This document shows positions 51,662-60,167 of a stretch of 64,000 nt of DNA, one piece after another. The notes beneath the pieces were generated by a model. The model saw only the letters and a program-made list of their open reading frames with translations. It was not told where the DNA came from and searched no databases. The stretch is from assembly GCA_964653435.1 (NCBI GenBank), contig CAZZFA010000001.1:80974-144973 (forward strand), in the 5' to 3' direction. The stretch's first letter is position 1. Each line of letters starts with the position of its first letter. This DNA comes from CAZMVY01 sp964653435. Its GTDB lineage: Bacteria; Planctomycetota; Phycisphaerae; UBA1845; PWPN01. Position numbers and translations under genes: made by a program.

Positions 51662-53656
51662 CTATTCCACAACGACCGCATGCAGCCGACAGACATCCAC
51701 GCACGTGCCGCAACCGATGCACTTGTCCGGGATGATGTAATGGGGGCTCCGGGGCGTCCCCATGATCGCCTCGGCCGGACACTTCTTCGCGCACAGGGTG
51801 CAGCCCTTGCACTTTTCCGCGTCGATCCGATACGTCAGAAGCTCCGTGCAGACGCCCGCGGGACAGCGCCGCTCGAAGATGTGCGCCTCGTACTCGTCGC
51901 GGAAGTACCGCAGCGTGCTCAGGACGGGGTTCGGCGCGGTCTGCCCGAGGCCGCACAGGCTCGTATCCTTGATCACCTCCGCCAGGCGGTTGAGGTGCAT
52001 CACTCCCTTGAAACGCTCCAGCGCCTCCTGGCCCGTTTCGTTCCGCCGGCCGCGCGTGATCCGCTGGAGGATCTCCAGCATCCGCCGGGTGCCTTCCCGG
52101 CAGGGAATGCACTTGCCGCAGCTCTCGCGCTGAATGAAGTCCATGAAGAACTTCGCCACATCCACCATGCAGGTGTCTTCGTCCATCACGACGAGTCCGC
52201 CCGAGCCCATCATCGCGCCGACGGTCTTGAGCGATTCGTAGTCGATCTCGATGTCGAGGTGCTGGGCCGGAATGCACCCGCCGGAGGGGCCGCCGATCTG
52301 GGCCGCCTTGTACGCTTTCCCGTTCGGGATGCCGCCGCCGATCTCGAAAATAATCTGCCGCATCCTCGTGCCCATCGCGACCTCGACCAGACCGGTCCGC
52401 GCGACCTTGCCGGACAGCGCGAAGACTTTCGTGCCCTTGCTGGTTTTCGTGCCGACGGCACGGAACCATTCGTGTCCCCTGGCCGCGATCTCCGGCAGAT
52501 TGGCGAGCGTCTCGACGTTGTTGATTACCGTCGGCTTGCCGAAAAGCCCCTGCACCGCAGGAAACGGCGGCCGCGGACGCGGCATGCCCCGCCTGCCCTC
52601 GATGCTGTGAATCAGCGCGGTCTCCTCGCCGCAGACGAACGCACCCGCTCCCTGCTTGATGACGATGTCCAGGTCAAAACCGCTGTCCAGGATGTTGTCG
52701 CCGAGGAGCCCGTAAGCCTTCGCGTCGGCGATTGCGCGAACGAGGCGGCGGACGGCCAGCGGGTATTCCGCGCGGATGTAGACGTAGGCCTTGCTCGCGC
52801 CGATCGCGTACGCGGCGATGGCCATGCCCTCGAGCAGCCGGTGCGGGTCGCCCTCGATGACGGCTCGGTCCATGAACGCACCCGGATCGCCCTCGTCGGC
52901 GTTGCAGATCAGGTACTTCTGTTCGGCGGGGGTGTTCAGGGCGTATTTCCACTTCGTGCCCGTGGGAAAGCCGCCGCCCCCGCGGCCGCGAAGCCCGCTG
53001 GCCTCGACCATGTCGCACACCTCGGCGGGGGTTTTCGTGCGGATGGTGTCGGCGAAGGCCCGATACCCGCCCCGGACGAGGTATTCGTCAATCTGATCCG
53101 CGTCGATCATGCCGCAGTTCGCCAGCACCCAGCGGGTCTGCGGCGCGAAGAACGGATGTTCATCCACATACGACACACCCGGCCACGGCCGTGCCACCGC
53201 GCTGCGGAACTGACCGATGACCGCATCCGCGGGGATGTCCCCCGCAAACACCGCGTCCAGGAGGCCCGCGACCTTGTCCTCCGTCACGCCCTGGAAGGAC
53301 ACCCGCGTCCGCCCGGGCAACTGTACGTCAAGCATCGGCTCGGCGGAGCAGAGGCCGATGCAACCGACTTCGACGACGTCGGCCTCCCGTTGGTGGTCCA
53401 CCAGGTAACGCTTCACGGCCGCCAGCGTCTTGCCCGCGCCCGCGCCGAGCCCGCACGTGCCGGTGCCGACGAAGACCACGGGGCGTTCGAGGCAGTCACG
53501 TCGCAGAACAGCGGTGCGCGTCGCGATACGCCGCCGGCATGCCTCGCTGTCATGGCACACGGGCCCCTCGACGAGACACGTGATCAGGTCAGGGCACGGT
53601 CGTTCGACACTGTGCCAGCATTGTCCACAGCACTTTTCGTCAATGAGTCGCGGCAT
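51662..53656 (-). CDS. hydB: HydB, NADH-binding flavoprotein subunit of the hydrogenase
   Basis: The 664-residue NuoF-like protein has a thioredoxin-like [2Fe-2S] N-terminal domain (GTGTCGLGAG, CIGLCSAEP), the FMN/NADH region GLRGRGGGGFPTGTKW, the NuoF cluster ESCGKCIPCREG, and a C-terminal double [4Fe-4S] domain (CKGCTLCAKKC, CIGCGTCVDVC). This is the HydB of HydABC complexes, where flavin-based bifurcation takes place. An extra N-terminal stretch of about 45 residues holds seven Cys and a His (EKCCGQCWHS, CPDLITC, VCHDSEAC), perhaps a metal site. It overlaps hydC by 17 bases. An in-frame GTG lies six codons upstream. Confidence 0.95.
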   Translation of the reverse strand: MPRLIDEKCCGQCWHSVERPCPDLITCLVEGPVCHDSEACRRRIATRTAVLRRDCLERPVVFVGTGTCGLGAGAGKTLAAVKRYLVDHQREADVVEVGCIGLCSAEPMLDVQLPGRTRVSFQGVTEDKVAGLLDAVFAGDIPADAVIGQFRSAVARPWPGVSYVDEHPFFAPQTRWVLANCGMIDADQIDEYLVRGGYRAFADTIRTKTPAEVCDMVEASGLRGRGGGGFPTGTKWKYALNTPAEQKYLICNADEGDPGAFMDRAVIEGDPHRLLEGMAIAAYAIGASKAYVYIRAEYPLAVRRLVRAIADAKAYGLLGDNILDSGFDLDIVIKQGAGAFVCGEETALIHSIEGRRGMPRPRPPFPAVQGLFGKPTVINNVETLANLPEIAARGHEWFRAVGTKTSKGTKVFALSGKVARTGLVEVAMGTRMRQIIFEIGGGIPNGKAYKAAQIGGPSGGCIPAQHLDIEIDYESLKTVGAMMGSGGLVVMDEDTCMVDVAKFFMDFIQRESCGKCIPCREGTRRMLEILQRITRGRRNETGQEALERFKGVMHLNRLAEVIKDTSLCGLGQTAPNPVLSTLRYFRDEYEAHIFERRCPAGVCTELLTYRIDAEKCKGCTLCAKKCPAEAIMGTPRSPHYIIPDKCIGCGTCVDVCRLHAVVVE

Positions 53657-54128
53657 CTTGGGCGACCTTTCCACGATAGGTATTGATGATTGCCTTCACC
53701 TTGTCCGGGGTCACGGCCGCATGGAACTCGCCGTTCACGTTGATAACCGGCGCGAGACCGCATGCCCCCATGCACGCCACCACCTCGAGGCTGAACGCGC
53801 CGTCCTTCGTGGTCTGTCCCGGCTCGATCTTCAGCGCCTGCTGGCACGCCCGCAGCACCGCTGCGGAACCCTTCACGTGACACGCCGTTCCGCGGCATAC
53901 CTGAATGTGAAAGGTACCCTGCGGTTGAAAACGGAACTGGTTGTAGAACGTCGCGACGCCGTAGATCTTGCTCACCGGTAGCTTCAGATGACGGCCAATC
54001 TGAATGATCGCCTCGCGGGACAGATAGCCCTGACGCTCCTGCACGGCCTGGAGGATCGGAATGAGCGCATCCCGTCCTCCGCCGGCATACTGCTTGAGAA
54101 TCGCTTCCACATCCGCCACGGCACTCAT
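53640..54128 (-). CDS. hydC: HydC, NuoE-like [2Fe-2S] subunit of the hydrogenase
   Basis: The 162-residue protein has the NuoE pattern: a helical N-terminus, KIYGVATFYNQF, and the [2Fe-2S] ligands CRGTAC and CMGAC. It forms the third subunit of the NAD(H)-linked hydrogenase. The ATG overlaps the rex stop (ATGA), so it is read with rex. Length matches the family. Confidence 0.95.
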   Translation of the reverse strand: MSAVADVEAILKQYAGGGRDALIPILQAVQERQGYLSREAIIQIGRHLKLPVSKIYGVATFYNQFRFQPQGTFHIQVCRGTACHVKGSAAVLRACQQALKIEPGQTTKDGAFSLEVVACMGACGLAPVINVNGEFHAAVTPDKVKAIINTYRGKVAQDAATH

Positions 54129-54769
54129 TGATTCCCGTCCTTCCCGGCCGCCCCGTTTCGAGCGAAGCAGGCGACCTTCTCCAGCCACGTCGTCATATCC
54201 ATCTGCTCCACATACACGCCCGCCGGCACGTGCAAGGGCACCGGTGCGAAATTCAGCAAGCCTCGTACCCCGGCTCGCACCAGGCGGTCGGCAACACTGA
54301 TAGCGGCAACGGCCGGCACCGCGATCAATCCCACGCGTATCCCATGTTCGCGGACACGCCGCTGTGTTTCCTCGATCGAATAACAGCGACAACCCTGAAT
54401 GACTCGCCCGACCTTCGCCGGGTCCGTGTCGAATGCCGCGACGAGCCGGGCCTTCGGACGGCGTCCGAGGAAGTAAGCCAGGATCGCCCGTCCCAGGTTC
54501 CCGACACCCACCAGAGCCGCCGCCTCGGGCTCAGGCCCGTCCAATAGCGCACCAATCGCCTCGGCCAGGCCCTCCGCGCTGTAACCGCGCGCCGGAATCC
54601 CGGTGTAGCCGACGAGCATAAGGTCGCGACGTACCTGTGAGGCGCTGAATCCGGACAAGGTCGCCAAGTCCTGCGAGTGAAGATAGCGCCTGCCGTCGCG
54701 AGCAAGCGCGACAAGCAGCCTTCGGTAGACGCTGAGGCGTTCCACGGTCTTTTGTGGTGCAGTTGCCAT
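54125..54769 (-). CDS. rex: redox-sensing transcriptional repressor Rex (copy 1)
   Basis: The 214-residue protein has the N-terminal winged helix (TVERLSVYRRLLVAL...ATLSGFSASQVRRDLMLVGY) and the Rossmann domain (LVGVGNLGRAILAYF) that senses NADH/NAD+, plus VRGLLNFAPVPL near the C-terminus. Rex leaves DNA when NADH is high. It is the first gene of the hydCBA transcript and would control its own operon through the operators at 54801-54833. This is a fitting logic for an NADH-consuming hydrogenase. The ATG was taken as it gives the usual N-terminus; a start 9 codons upstream is possible. Confidence 0.95.
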   Translation of the reverse strand: MATAPQKTVERLSVYRRLLVALARDGRRYLHSQDLATLSGFSASQVRRDLMLVGYTGIPARGYSAEGLAEAIGALLDGPEPEAAALVGVGNLGRAILAYFLGRRPKARLVAAFDTDPAKVGRVIQGCRCYSIEETQRRVREHGIRVGLIAVPAVAAISVADRLVRAGVRGLLNFAPVPLHVPAGVYVEQMDMTTWLEKVACFARNGAAGKDGNQ

Positions 54770-54800
54770 GAGCTTCGCAAGCCCGCGCTCCGGCAAACGC

Positions 54801-54816
54801 TGTGAGCGCCATCACA
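54801..54816. promoter_or_regulatory. Rex operator, site 2
   Basis: TGTGAGCGCCATCACA is a perfect TGTGA-N6-TCACA palindrome, the form of Rex operators (TTGTGAA...TTCACAA). It lies directly next to site 1, one base away, and starts 31 bp upstream of the rex ATG. Confidence 0.7.
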
Positions 54817-54817
54817 C

Positions 54818-54833
54818 TGTGATACAATTCACA
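54818..54833. promoter_or_regulatory. Rex operator, site 1, overlapping the start point
   Basis: TGTGATACAATTCACA keeps the Rex core TGTGA-N6-TCACA and, read on the minus strand, begins TTGTGAA as in known Rex sites. It covers the predicted transcription start, and its edge touches the -10. CRP-type regulators use the same TGTGA-N6-TCACA core, but the adjacent rex gene favours Rex. Confidence 0.75.
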
Positions 54834-54861
54834 ATATACACCACGGACCTTGACCTGTCAA
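54833..54861 (-). promoter_or_regulatory. near-consensus sigma-70 promoter of the rex-hyd operon
   Basis: On the minus strand TTGACA (54861-54856) and TATATT (54838-54833) are separated by 17 bases. The start point would be at about 54826, inside Rex site 1. A bound repressor would therefore block the polymerase. Confidence 0.8.
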
Positions 54862-55201
54862 GCCGCCAAACAATGCATCTTTTCGATCACGAGATGACGG
54901 ATAACGATCCTATGTCGATGGAATCCCAGCACAATAAATGCTATAAGACCATGCCGGACAACGTTTTACGGCTTAAGACCGATGCGGGACTTGGACCACA
55001 GCCATGAACCGCAGCCGCATGTACAGGCTGTTTTCGCACCTGTTTTCGGTCCGCAACGACCCTCTCCCGACATTCTGGGGTTCGGAAGCCCCCTGTTTCT
55101 GGGCCATACGGATGGGCGCGTGCATAATCTCCGTTAGGAGCGAAAGATACCGCGATTGATGGCTATCCGCACTGTTTTCGGTTACCGAGCCTGAGCCGAA
55201 T
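54862..55201. other. region between the two rex genes
   Basis: This stretch is visibly richer in A+T than the surroundings. It holds no gene I can support. It contains the 3' side of rex copy 2 and the upstream side of the hyd promoter. GGGGGCTTCCGAACCCC at about 55077-55093 (on the minus strand) is a small stem, without a T-run. No terminator is clear. Confidence 0.5.
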
Positions 55202-55885
55202 CTAGTCGCGATCTTGATTGCTCTCGTCGCTTGGGCTGCCAACAGGCTCACCCAGGGTGGCGGGCACCCGGGTCCCGTGTCGGGCAAAGAAAGCGACCTT
55301 TTCGAGGAAGACCGCGATGTCGGCGTCCTGAACATATGTGTCCACAGGCACGTGAAGGCGGGTGGGGGCGAAGTTCAAAAGCCCGCGGACACCTGCGCGG
55401 ACCAACGTATTCGCGACGGCCTGTGCAGCTGGGGCCGGGACGGCGATGATTCCAACCCGTATTCGCTGCTCGCGAACGATGTCCTCCATACGTTCCACGG
55501 GGTAGCAGGGGCAGCCGTGGATCACGCGGTCCACCTTCTGCGGATCCTTGTCGAAGGCGGCAACAATTGCGAGATGGGGACGTCGGCCCGCGAAATAGGC
55601 CATGATGGCTTGCCCAAGGTGGCCGACGCCCGCCAGCGCCACACCCTGGCCCTCGGGGGCATCCAGGAATTCGCCGATCCGCGCGATGAGACCGGATACA
55701 TCGTAGCCGCGCGATGGGGTTCCGGTGTAGCCGATGGACATGATATCCCGGCGGACCTGCGCCGGGGTGCTGCCTGCCATAGCGGCCAGCTCGTGCGAAA
55801 AGACGCTCTGAGTCCCCTCGGCGAGCAGCGCGCTGAGCAGACGTCGGTAGATGCTGAGACGTTCTACGGTTCTCTCCGGTATCAC
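55202..55885 (-). CDS. rex: redox-sensing transcriptional repressor Rex (copy 2)
   Basis: The 227-residue paralogue shares the winged helix (RTVERLSIYRRLLSALLAEG, MAGSTPAQVRRDIMSIGYTG) and the Rossmann motif (LAGVGHLGQAIMAYF) with copy 1, and the ending LRAGVRGLLNFAPTRLHVP is similar. GAGGAGG before the GTG start supports the start. Two tandem rex genes suggest duplication and division of labour, for instance different NADH affinities or operators. I did not find a Rex-type palindrome in front of this copy. Confidence 0.93.
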   Translation of the reverse strand: MIPERTVERLSIYRRLLSALLAEGTQSVFSHELAAMAGSTPAQVRRDIMSIGYTGTPSRGYDVSGLIARIGEFLDAPEGQGVALAGVGHLGQAIMAYFAGRRPHLAIVAAFDKDPQKVDRVIHGCPCYPVERMEDIVREQRIRVGIIAVPAPAAQAVANTLVRAGVRGLLNFAPTRLHVPVDTYVQDADIAVFLEKVAFFARHGTRVPATLGEPVGSPSDESNQDRD

Positions 55886-56233
55886 CGGACGGCCTCCTCA
55901 CACCGAAGGGAAACGGCATCGCGGACGGTCAAGACGGTCATTCGGATACGACGGCAGGTTGACCGACAGCATATCACCCTCATCGCGTGGACCGTTCTCA
56001 AAGCGACACACACCGGTCGCGCGGCGTGTGCCAGTGCCATATTGTAATGCCGCAACGAGGCCATGCCACCCCGGTGGGGCGCGGCGATGGGCTGGGGCAC
56101 GTTATGGGGTCAGGGATACGCATCTGGAGGCCAAGGGCACGTAGAGGTATCATAACGCAGTTTGGGTGCTCCCGGAGCGGACGGGGGCGGCCTCGACGGG
56201 GATTTCCTCCGGAAAACCGTTCCCCCTGGGACT
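55886..56233. other. divergent intergenic region between rex copy 2 and the ABC exporter
   Basis: The 348 bases hold the GAGGAGG site of rex copy 2 at the left edge and no gene I can support. No complete -10/-35 pair stands out on either strand. The CACACACCGGTCGCGCGGCGTGTG stretch near 56005 contains a partial inverted repeat. Confidence 0.45.
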
Positions 56234-58210
56234 ATGGGTAGCGAAGGTACATCGAAGCAGACTGCAGGGGCGGGCATTCGCCAGCCGGGTACCCGCAGCT
56301 TGCTGCGCTGGATGTTCGGCTTCCTATCGCCGGTGAAGTCCCGGGTTGCGGCCGCATGTCTGTACCTCGCCCTGAGGACCGGGGCGGAGATCCTCGCGGT
56401 ATACGCGACGGCTCAGGCGATAACGCAGATCAAGGTGGTCCAATTCAGCGATACGGTAGCAAGGCTGGGCTTCTGGGCGTGGATCGGCAGCGAGAGCGCG
56501 GACGCCGTGGGACTGCGGCGGATCATCGGGCTGCTCGTCGCGTGCACGTTGGCACTGGGGATCTTCACGTACCTGCGCGAGGTCGCCGGCGCGAAACTCA
56601 GTATGGAGATGGTCTTCTACCTCCGCGAGGCGGTCTACGACAAACTCCAGAGAGTCGGCTTCGGGTTCCATGACACCATCTCGACCGGCGAACTGATCAA
56701 CCGGTCGCTCAGCGACCTGCAGAACGTCCGCGTGTTCGTCAACTCGGCCGTACTGGTCACGCTCGACATCGTTCTGATCGTGGGGGGGTGCATCGCGCTG
56801 TTTCTGACACGCTCGGTATGGGTTGCAGCGCTGGCCCTGGTTCCGTTGCCGATCTGGACGTGGTACATCCTGCGGTTCAGCCGCAAGGCCCAGCCGACGC
56901 TGGCCGCCGTGATGGAGGCGGGGGATCGAAACGTATCCATCATCACCGAGAACATCGCCGGCGTGCACGTCGTCAAGGCATTCGGTACGGAGAAGTACGA
57001 GATCCGCAAGTACGCGGAGAACTGCGACCTGTTCTTCTCCCGGGTGATGAAGCGGATACGCCTCTTCGCGGATTTCACGCCCGTGGTCCGCGGAATCGCG
57101 ATCGCCTCGCACCTGTCGCTGTTTCTGGCCGTGGGCGTGCTGATGATCAAAGGAAGGCTCGACCCCGGCGACATCCTCATGCTGGGGTGGGCGATGGGGG
57201 CGATCCTCGGCCGGCTTCAGCAGGTGGCCGCGATCAACGACCAGTACCAGAACGCGATCGTCTCCGCCCGGCGGTTGCACGAAGTCCTGTCGGCCGCCCC
57301 GACCGTACAGGAGCGGCACGACGCACGCCCGCTTCCCCCCGGGCCGGGGAAGCTCGAGGTGGAACACGTTACGTTCGGTTACGACCCCGCCAAGCCGGTG
57401 CTTCGCGACGTGAGCTTCGAGGTCCCGGCGGGCTCCGTGGTCGCGATTGTCGGCCCGACCGGTGCGGGAAAGACGACGCTCGTCAATCTGATCGCGCGGT
57501 TCTACGATCCGCAGGAAGGACGGATCCGGATCGACGGCGTGGATGTCCGGGATGTCACCCTGGAAAGCCTGCGGAAGGAAATCGCGTACGTATTCCAGGA
57601 CACGTACCTGTTCAGCGACACGGTTGAGGCGAACGTGGCATACGGCCGGCCGCACCTGCGGGGAGGGGCCGTCGAGGCTGCGGTTCGGCTGGCGCAAGCG
57701 CATGAATTCGTCGAGGCGCTGCCGCGGGGATACGAGACGGTGCTCGGAGAGCGAGGGGCGTCGCTGTCGGGCGGACAACGGCAGCGGCTGGCGATTGCGC
57801 GGGCGATCCTCTCGAATCCGCGGATTCTCATCCTGGACGACGCGACGGCGGCGATCGACCCGGAGACGGAGGACCTGATCCGCCGTGGCCTCGATCACGT
57901 CCTCCATGACCGGACGACGCTGGTAATTGCCCATCGTATCAGCACGGTCCAGCGGGCCGACCTGGTGGTCGTTCTGGAGAACGGCCGCGTCACGCAGAAA
58001 GGCACGCACGAGGAGCTGATGCGGCGCGACGGTCATTACCGGGATATTGCGGCGGTGCAATTGTACGGCGACCAGTTCGACGGCAACGACGATTCCGAGT
58101 TGCCTTCCGCCGGAAACCGGCCGCGTGCGGCGTGCGAGGCGGCGGCGCCGTCCGCGGCGGTCGGTAACGCGGAGACGACCGGGGACGAGGAGCAACAACG
58201 GGCGAGGTGA
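56234..58210 (+). CDS. ABC exporter half-transporter with degenerate Walker B (subunit A)
   Basis: The 658-residue protein is a fused membrane domain (six helices) and ATPase domain. The NBD has Walker A GPTGAGKTT and a canonical signature LSGGQRQR, but Walker B reads ILILDDATAAID with Asp in place of the catalytic Glu. That is the hallmark of the degenerate site in heterodimeric exporters such as TM287/288. A polar tail rich in Ala and Glu follows the NBD. The second subunit begins seven bases downstream. The substrate (drug, lipid or peptide) cannot be read. Confidence 0.93.
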   Translation: MGSEGTSKQTAGAGIRQPGTRSLLRWMFGFLSPVKSRVAAACLYLALRTGAEILAVYATAQAITQIKVVQFSDTVARLGFWAWIGSESADAVGLRRIIGLLVACTLALGIFTYLREVAGAKLSMEMVFYLREAVYDKLQRVGFGFHDTISTGELINRSLSDLQNVRVFVNSAVLVTLDIVLIVGGCIALFLTRSVWVAALALVPLPIWTWYILRFSRKAQPTLAAVMEAGDRNVSIITENIAGVHVVKAFGTEKYEIRKYAENCDLFFSRVMKRIRLFADFTPVVRGIAIASHLSLFLAVGVLMIKGRLDPGDILMLGWAMGAILGRLQQVAAINDQYQNAIVSARRLHEVLSAAPTVQERHDARPLPPGPGKLEVEHVTFGYDPAKPVLRDVSFEVPAGSVVAIVGPTGAGKTTLVNLIARFYDPQEGRIRIDGVDVRDVTLESLRKEIAYVFQDTYLFSDTVEANVAYGRPHLRGGAVEAAVRLAQAHEFVEALPRGYETVLGERGASLSGGQRQRLAIARAILSNPRILILDDATAAIDPETEDLIRRGLDHVLHDRTTLVIAHRISTVQRADLVVVLENGRVTQKGTHEELMRRDGHYRDIAAVQLYGDQFDGNDDSELPSAGNRPRAACEAAAPSAAVGNAETTGDEEQQRAR

Positions 58211-58217
58211 GCGGCCG

Positions 58218-60098
58218 GTGGCGGCGACTGCGACAATCCGTCTGAGGAAGAAGGCACCCGCGGCGGCGGTCGTGCGCGCGCCCGGCGCGGAAGAGGACGA
58301 ACCGCGCTACCGGCCGATCGACTGGTCGTTGATCCGCCGGTTGTTCGGCTTCCTTCGGCCGTACCGGCGGCGCTATGCCCTGGGCATCGCGCTGGGCATG
58401 GTCATGGTCGTGCTCGAGATGCAGGGCCCGCTGTTCATGGGCGCGATCGTCAACTGGGCAACCGGATACGCCCGCGGGACGCTCTCCCCGATGCCGACGG
58501 AGGCGCGCGCGATCGCACACGTGGCGCAGCTCGTGGGTCTGTGGGCATGCGTGCTCGGCGTCGCGATTCTCATTCATCGCAAGACGATTCTCATCATGGT
58601 GGACGCCGGCGAGCGCGTGCAGTTCGATATCCGACGCCGGCTCTTCTCGCATCTTCAGTCGCTCTCGATGAGCTATTACGACCGCACGAAGCTCGGGCGG
58701 ATCATCAGCCGGTGCACGAGCGACGTGAACAGCCTCCGCGAGGTGAACGTCTGGGGCATCGACACGGTCGTCAAGAACATGCTGATGATGTGCGTGGCGG
58801 CGGTCATGCTTCTGAGGACGGAGCCGCGGCTGTTCGCATCCGTGGCGTGGCTCGGCCCGATCCTCTTCATCGTGAACCGCGTGTACCGCACGAAGGCCGG
58901 CCGTGCGCAGCAGATCGTCCGCGAGGGCTACACCCGCGTCTCGACAAACCTCGCGGAGAATATCACGGGCGTACGGGTCGTCACCGCGTTCCACCGGCAG
59001 GCGCGCAACCTGAGCGTCTTCGATGCGCTGCAGGAGATCAACACGGCGAACAACGTCAGCGCGGCCCGGATCAACGGCCTCTATCAGCCACTGCTCCACT
59101 TCATCGGCCTGATGGGCAAGGTCATCATCCTGCTCTACGGCGGCTACCTGGTGGCCGGCGGCGGCATCCCCGTGTCGAGGGGAGTCGGCTCGGTCGTGAC
59201 GGCCTTCCTCTACTGGGACTGGTTCATGGGGCCGATCGTCAACTTCGGAAACTTCTACAGCCAGCTCATGATGGCCATGGCCGGGGCCGAACGGATCTTC
59301 AACCTCCTCGACACAAAACCCGACGTCTGCGACCTGCCCGGGGCCAGGCCGCTGCCGCCGATCGCCGGCCATGTGGCGTTTGAGCATGTCACGTTCGGTT
59401 ACAAGCCGGATCGGCCGGTGCTGCACGACATCACGTTCGAGGGCCACCCGGGCGAGATGATCGCGCTCGTCGGCGCCACAGGCAGCGGCAAGAGCAGCAT
59501 CATCGCGCTGCTCGCGCGGTTCTATCAGCCGCAGGCGGGCCGCATCCTCGTGGACGGCCACGACATCCGCCACGTGACGGGCGAATCGCTGCACCGGCAG
59601 ATGGGCCTCGTGCTGCAGGTCAACTACCTGTTCACCGGCACGGTCATGGACAACATCCGCTACCCCCGGCCGGAGGCCAGCGACGAAGAGGTCGTCCGGG
59701 CGGCCAGGGCGATCGGCTCCTACGATGTGATCCAGTCGCTTCAGAACGGCTTCCAGACGGAGGTCGGCGAGCGCGGTGCGAACATGTCATTCGGCCAGCG
59801 GCAGCTCATCTGTTTCACGCGGGCATTCCTGGCTGATCCGCGGATCCTCATGCTGGACGAGGCCACCAGCAGCGTGGACACGGTGACGGAGCTGCTCGTG
59901 CAGCGCTCCCTGGAAAAGCTGCTCGAGGGCCGGACGACGTTCATCGTCGCGCATCGCCTGAGCACGATCCTGCGCGCGGACACGATCCTCGTGATCGACG
60001 AGGGCCGGATCGTCGAACGCGGCACGCACCGCGAGCTGCTCGCAGCGGGCGGGAAGTACGCCCGGCTGTATGAGCAGTTTGTGCGGAGCGAGGTGTGA
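58218..60098 (+). CDS. ABC exporter half-transporter with degenerate signature (subunit B)
   Basis: The 626-residue partner has six membrane helices and an NBD with Walker A GATGSGKSS and Walker B ILMLDEATSSVD with the catalytic Glu. Its signature motif is NMSFGQRQL in place of LSGGQ. In a heterodimer this odd signature faces the Walker A/B of subunit A, giving one weak and one active ATP site. The start is a GTG after GAGGTGAGCGGCCG. The two genes form an operon. Confidence 0.93.
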   Translation: MAATATIRLRKKAPAAAVVRAPGAEEDEPRYRPIDWSLIRRLFGFLRPYRRRYALGIALGMVMVVLEMQGPLFMGAIVNWATGYARGTLSPMPTEARAIAHVAQLVGLWACVLGVAILIHRKTILIMVDAGERVQFDIRRRLFSHLQSLSMSYYDRTKLGRIISRCTSDVNSLREVNVWGIDTVVKNMLMMCVAAVMLLRTEPRLFASVAWLGPILFIVNRVYRTKAGRAQQIVREGYTRVSTNLAENITGVRVVTAFHRQARNLSVFDALQEINTANNVSAARINGLYQPLLHFIGLMGKVIILLYGGYLVAGGGIPVSRGVGSVVTAFLYWDWFMGPIVNFGNFYSQLMMAMAGAERIFNLLDTKPDVCDLPGARPLPPIAGHVAFEHVTFGYKPDRPVLHDITFEGHPGEMIALVGATGSGKSSIIALLARFYQPQAGRILVDGHDIRHVTGESLHRQMGLVLQVNYLFTGTVMDNIRYPRPEASDEEVVRAARAIGSYDVIQSLQNGFQTEVGERGANMSFGQRQLICFTRAFLADPRILMLDEATSSVDTVTELLVQRSLEKLLEGRTTFIVAHRLSTILRADTILVIDEGRIVERGTHRELLAAGGKYARLYEQFVRSEV

Positions 60099-60167
60099 GC
60101 ACTTCAAGGGTACGCAAGCGCCCCACCTGCCTGCTACAGCCGGCGAGTGAAACAGGAAGCCGGCACG

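Noticed and set aside
54801..54833. CRP/FNR-type sites
   Set aside because: TGTGA-N6-TCACA also matches the CRP core, but the adjacent rex gene and the TTGTGAA half-site favour Rex. A CRP site remains possible and needs binding data.
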